DNA of 6,307 bases from Adhaeribacter sp. (lineage in GTDB: Bacteria; Bacteroidota; Bacteroidia; Cytophagales; Hymenobacteraceae). Shown piece after piece: positions 5,413 through 6,307 of the stretch. Under the pieces are notes generated by a model. The model did no database searches, had not been told where the DNA came from, and saw nothing but the letters and a program-made list of their open reading frames with translations. Position 1 is the stretch's first letter; each line of letters opens with the position of its first letter. The position numbers and the translations under genes are program-made. The DNA lies in contig JAQBNV010000351.1 in assembly GCA_028288395.1 (NCBI GenBank), positions 1 through 6,307 on the forward strand, given 5' to 3'.

Positions 5413-6307
5413 TTACTTCAGGAAAACAGTTTTATTTGCTTTCGCCGATTCTTTCGCTGCTTCCAGAATTTCTACTACAGTAATATTAACGGGTAGTTCG
5501 TGTAAATCATTTTTATCGAGCTTTAACCGACCACTTACCACGGCCGCCAGTAAAGAAAAAGGATCGGTATAAGGTTCAGGGCGTGGTTCCAGCTTTAAGG
5601 TTGTTTCAGGTGATTTCTCTTCCAGCCGCTGCCGGACGGTTGTGGCATTCATGGCAACGGCATATCCCTTGTCGCCATACACTTCCATGTCCTTGCGCGC
5701 AAAGGTCCAGTTCCAGGAACCCTGAATAATACATTGGGCTTTAGGGTATTGCAGAATAATGGATGCTTCGTCGTCTACTTTTGTATAAATAGCTGGTTTG
5801 TTCTGGTGCACAACGGCAGTTATCGAAACCGGTCTTTCACCTTTCATAAGCCAGGTCATCAGGTTGGCGCCGTAGCAGCCGAAATCAGTTAAAGCACCGG
5901 CTCCGTTTTTTACCGGGTCGGTTAATATTTCCAAAAACGCTTTACTAACCCCGATTTCTTTAGGTCCCTGGTGTCCATCGTTTACCATTACTTTCCGGAT
6001 TTCTCCTAATTTGCCTTCCTTAAATAAATTATTAACATGCTGATTACTGGCATACCAGGAGGTTTCAAAATTAGTCAGGACATGAATATTATTTTTCAGC
6101 GCCAGCACTTGTATTTCTTTCGCATCGGCAAAGGTGGTGGCCAGTGGCTTTTCTACCATCACATGAATTTTTCTGGGGGCACAGGCTCTCACTACCATAA
6201 TATGCTCATTTATGGCCCCAAAGGCCGAAACTGCTTCCGGCTTAACGCCGTCGAGCATTTTAGGCAGGTCGTTGAAAAACAATTTTGAGCTAAGTTTATA
6301 TTTCTGA
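5413..6307 (-). CDS. Gfo/Idh/MocA family oxidoreductase, N-terminus beyond the window
   Basis: An NAD(P)-dependent sugar or cyclitol dehydrogenase-type protein. The frame is open to the right edge, so the gene is partial: about 298 residues are visible, and the N-terminal dinucleotide-binding strand with the G-x-G-x-x-G loop lies outside. The TTG at 6282 is not a credible start. Visible family features, numbered from that codon, are KPEAVSAFG (14-22) with INEH and the conserved VEKPLA motif (43-48), whose Lys is the usual catalytic/cofactor residue. DFGCYGANL (138-146) has Tyr where many relatives have the catalytic His, as in glucose-fructose oxidoreductase and dihydrodiol dehydrogenase types. 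MEVYGDKGYAVAMN (199-212) belongs to the C-terminal substrate domain. The real substrate is unknown. It is convergent with the DUF6526 gene and has no visible partner in the window. Confidence 0.9.
   Translation of the reverse strand, partial: QKYKLSSKLFFNDLPKMLDGVKPEAVSAFGAINEHIMVVRACAPRKIHVMVEKPLATTFADAKEIQVLALKNNIHVLTNFETSWYASNQHVNNLFKEGKLGEIRKVMVNDGHQGPKEIGVSKAFLEILTDPVKNGAGALTDFGCYGANLMTWLMKGERPVSITAVVHQNKPAIYTKVDDEASIILQYPKAQCIIQGSWNWTFARKDMEVYGDKGYAVAMNATTVRQRLEEKSPETTLKLEPRPEPYTDPFSLLAAVVSGRLKLDKNDLHELPVNITVVEILEAAKESAKANKTVFLK

Overview
The window looks like chromosomal DNA from a Bacteroidota member, most likely Cytophagales/Hymenobacteraceae-like. This placement is an inference. It rests on a type IX secretion C-terminal sorting domain, DUF6249- and DUF6526-type small membrane proteins, A/T-rich leaders without Shine-Dalgarno sequences, and the general style of the proteins. 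No rRNA, tRNA, CRISPR array, insertion sequence or origin was seen.

Layout, left to right. A single-domain VOC (glyoxalase-like) protein lies at 193-558 (+). A three-gene regulatory module follows: a DUF6249-type membrane protein (807-1187, -) divergent from an ECF sigma factor (1317-1895, +), whose stop codon overlaps the start of a two-helix membrane protein (1892-2308, +), a candidate anti-sigma factor. A hairpin-rich convergent gap precedes the 3' remnant of a secreted T9SS protein (2491-2997, -). Next are an ABC exporter half-transporter (3048-4841, +) and a DUF6526-type membrane protein (4884-5315, +), which probably form one operon. Last is a Gfo/Idh/MocA oxidoreductase (5413-6307, -) that is cut by the right edge of the window.

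The most interesting structure is the 129-bp gap between the DUF6249 gene and the sigma gene. It holds two copies of one 31-bp promoter-like unit, TGTAACCGCC-N10-CGGCGTCAAAG, pointing outward on opposite strands and separated by a very A/T-rich 33-bp core. Each copy reads as TGTAAC-N17-CGTC, a textbook ECF promoter, and is unlike the TTTG/TAnnTTTG promoter of the Bacteroidota housekeeping sigma factor. The simplest reading is an autoregulated module: the sigma factor transcribes itself and its presumed membrane anti-sigma to the right, and the DUF6249 membrane protein to the left. The sigma mRNA would be leaderless or nearly so, because its ATG lies only 10 nt past the -10 motif.

The other genes look like ordinary chromosomal housekeeping or accessory genes, with no evident functional link to the module.
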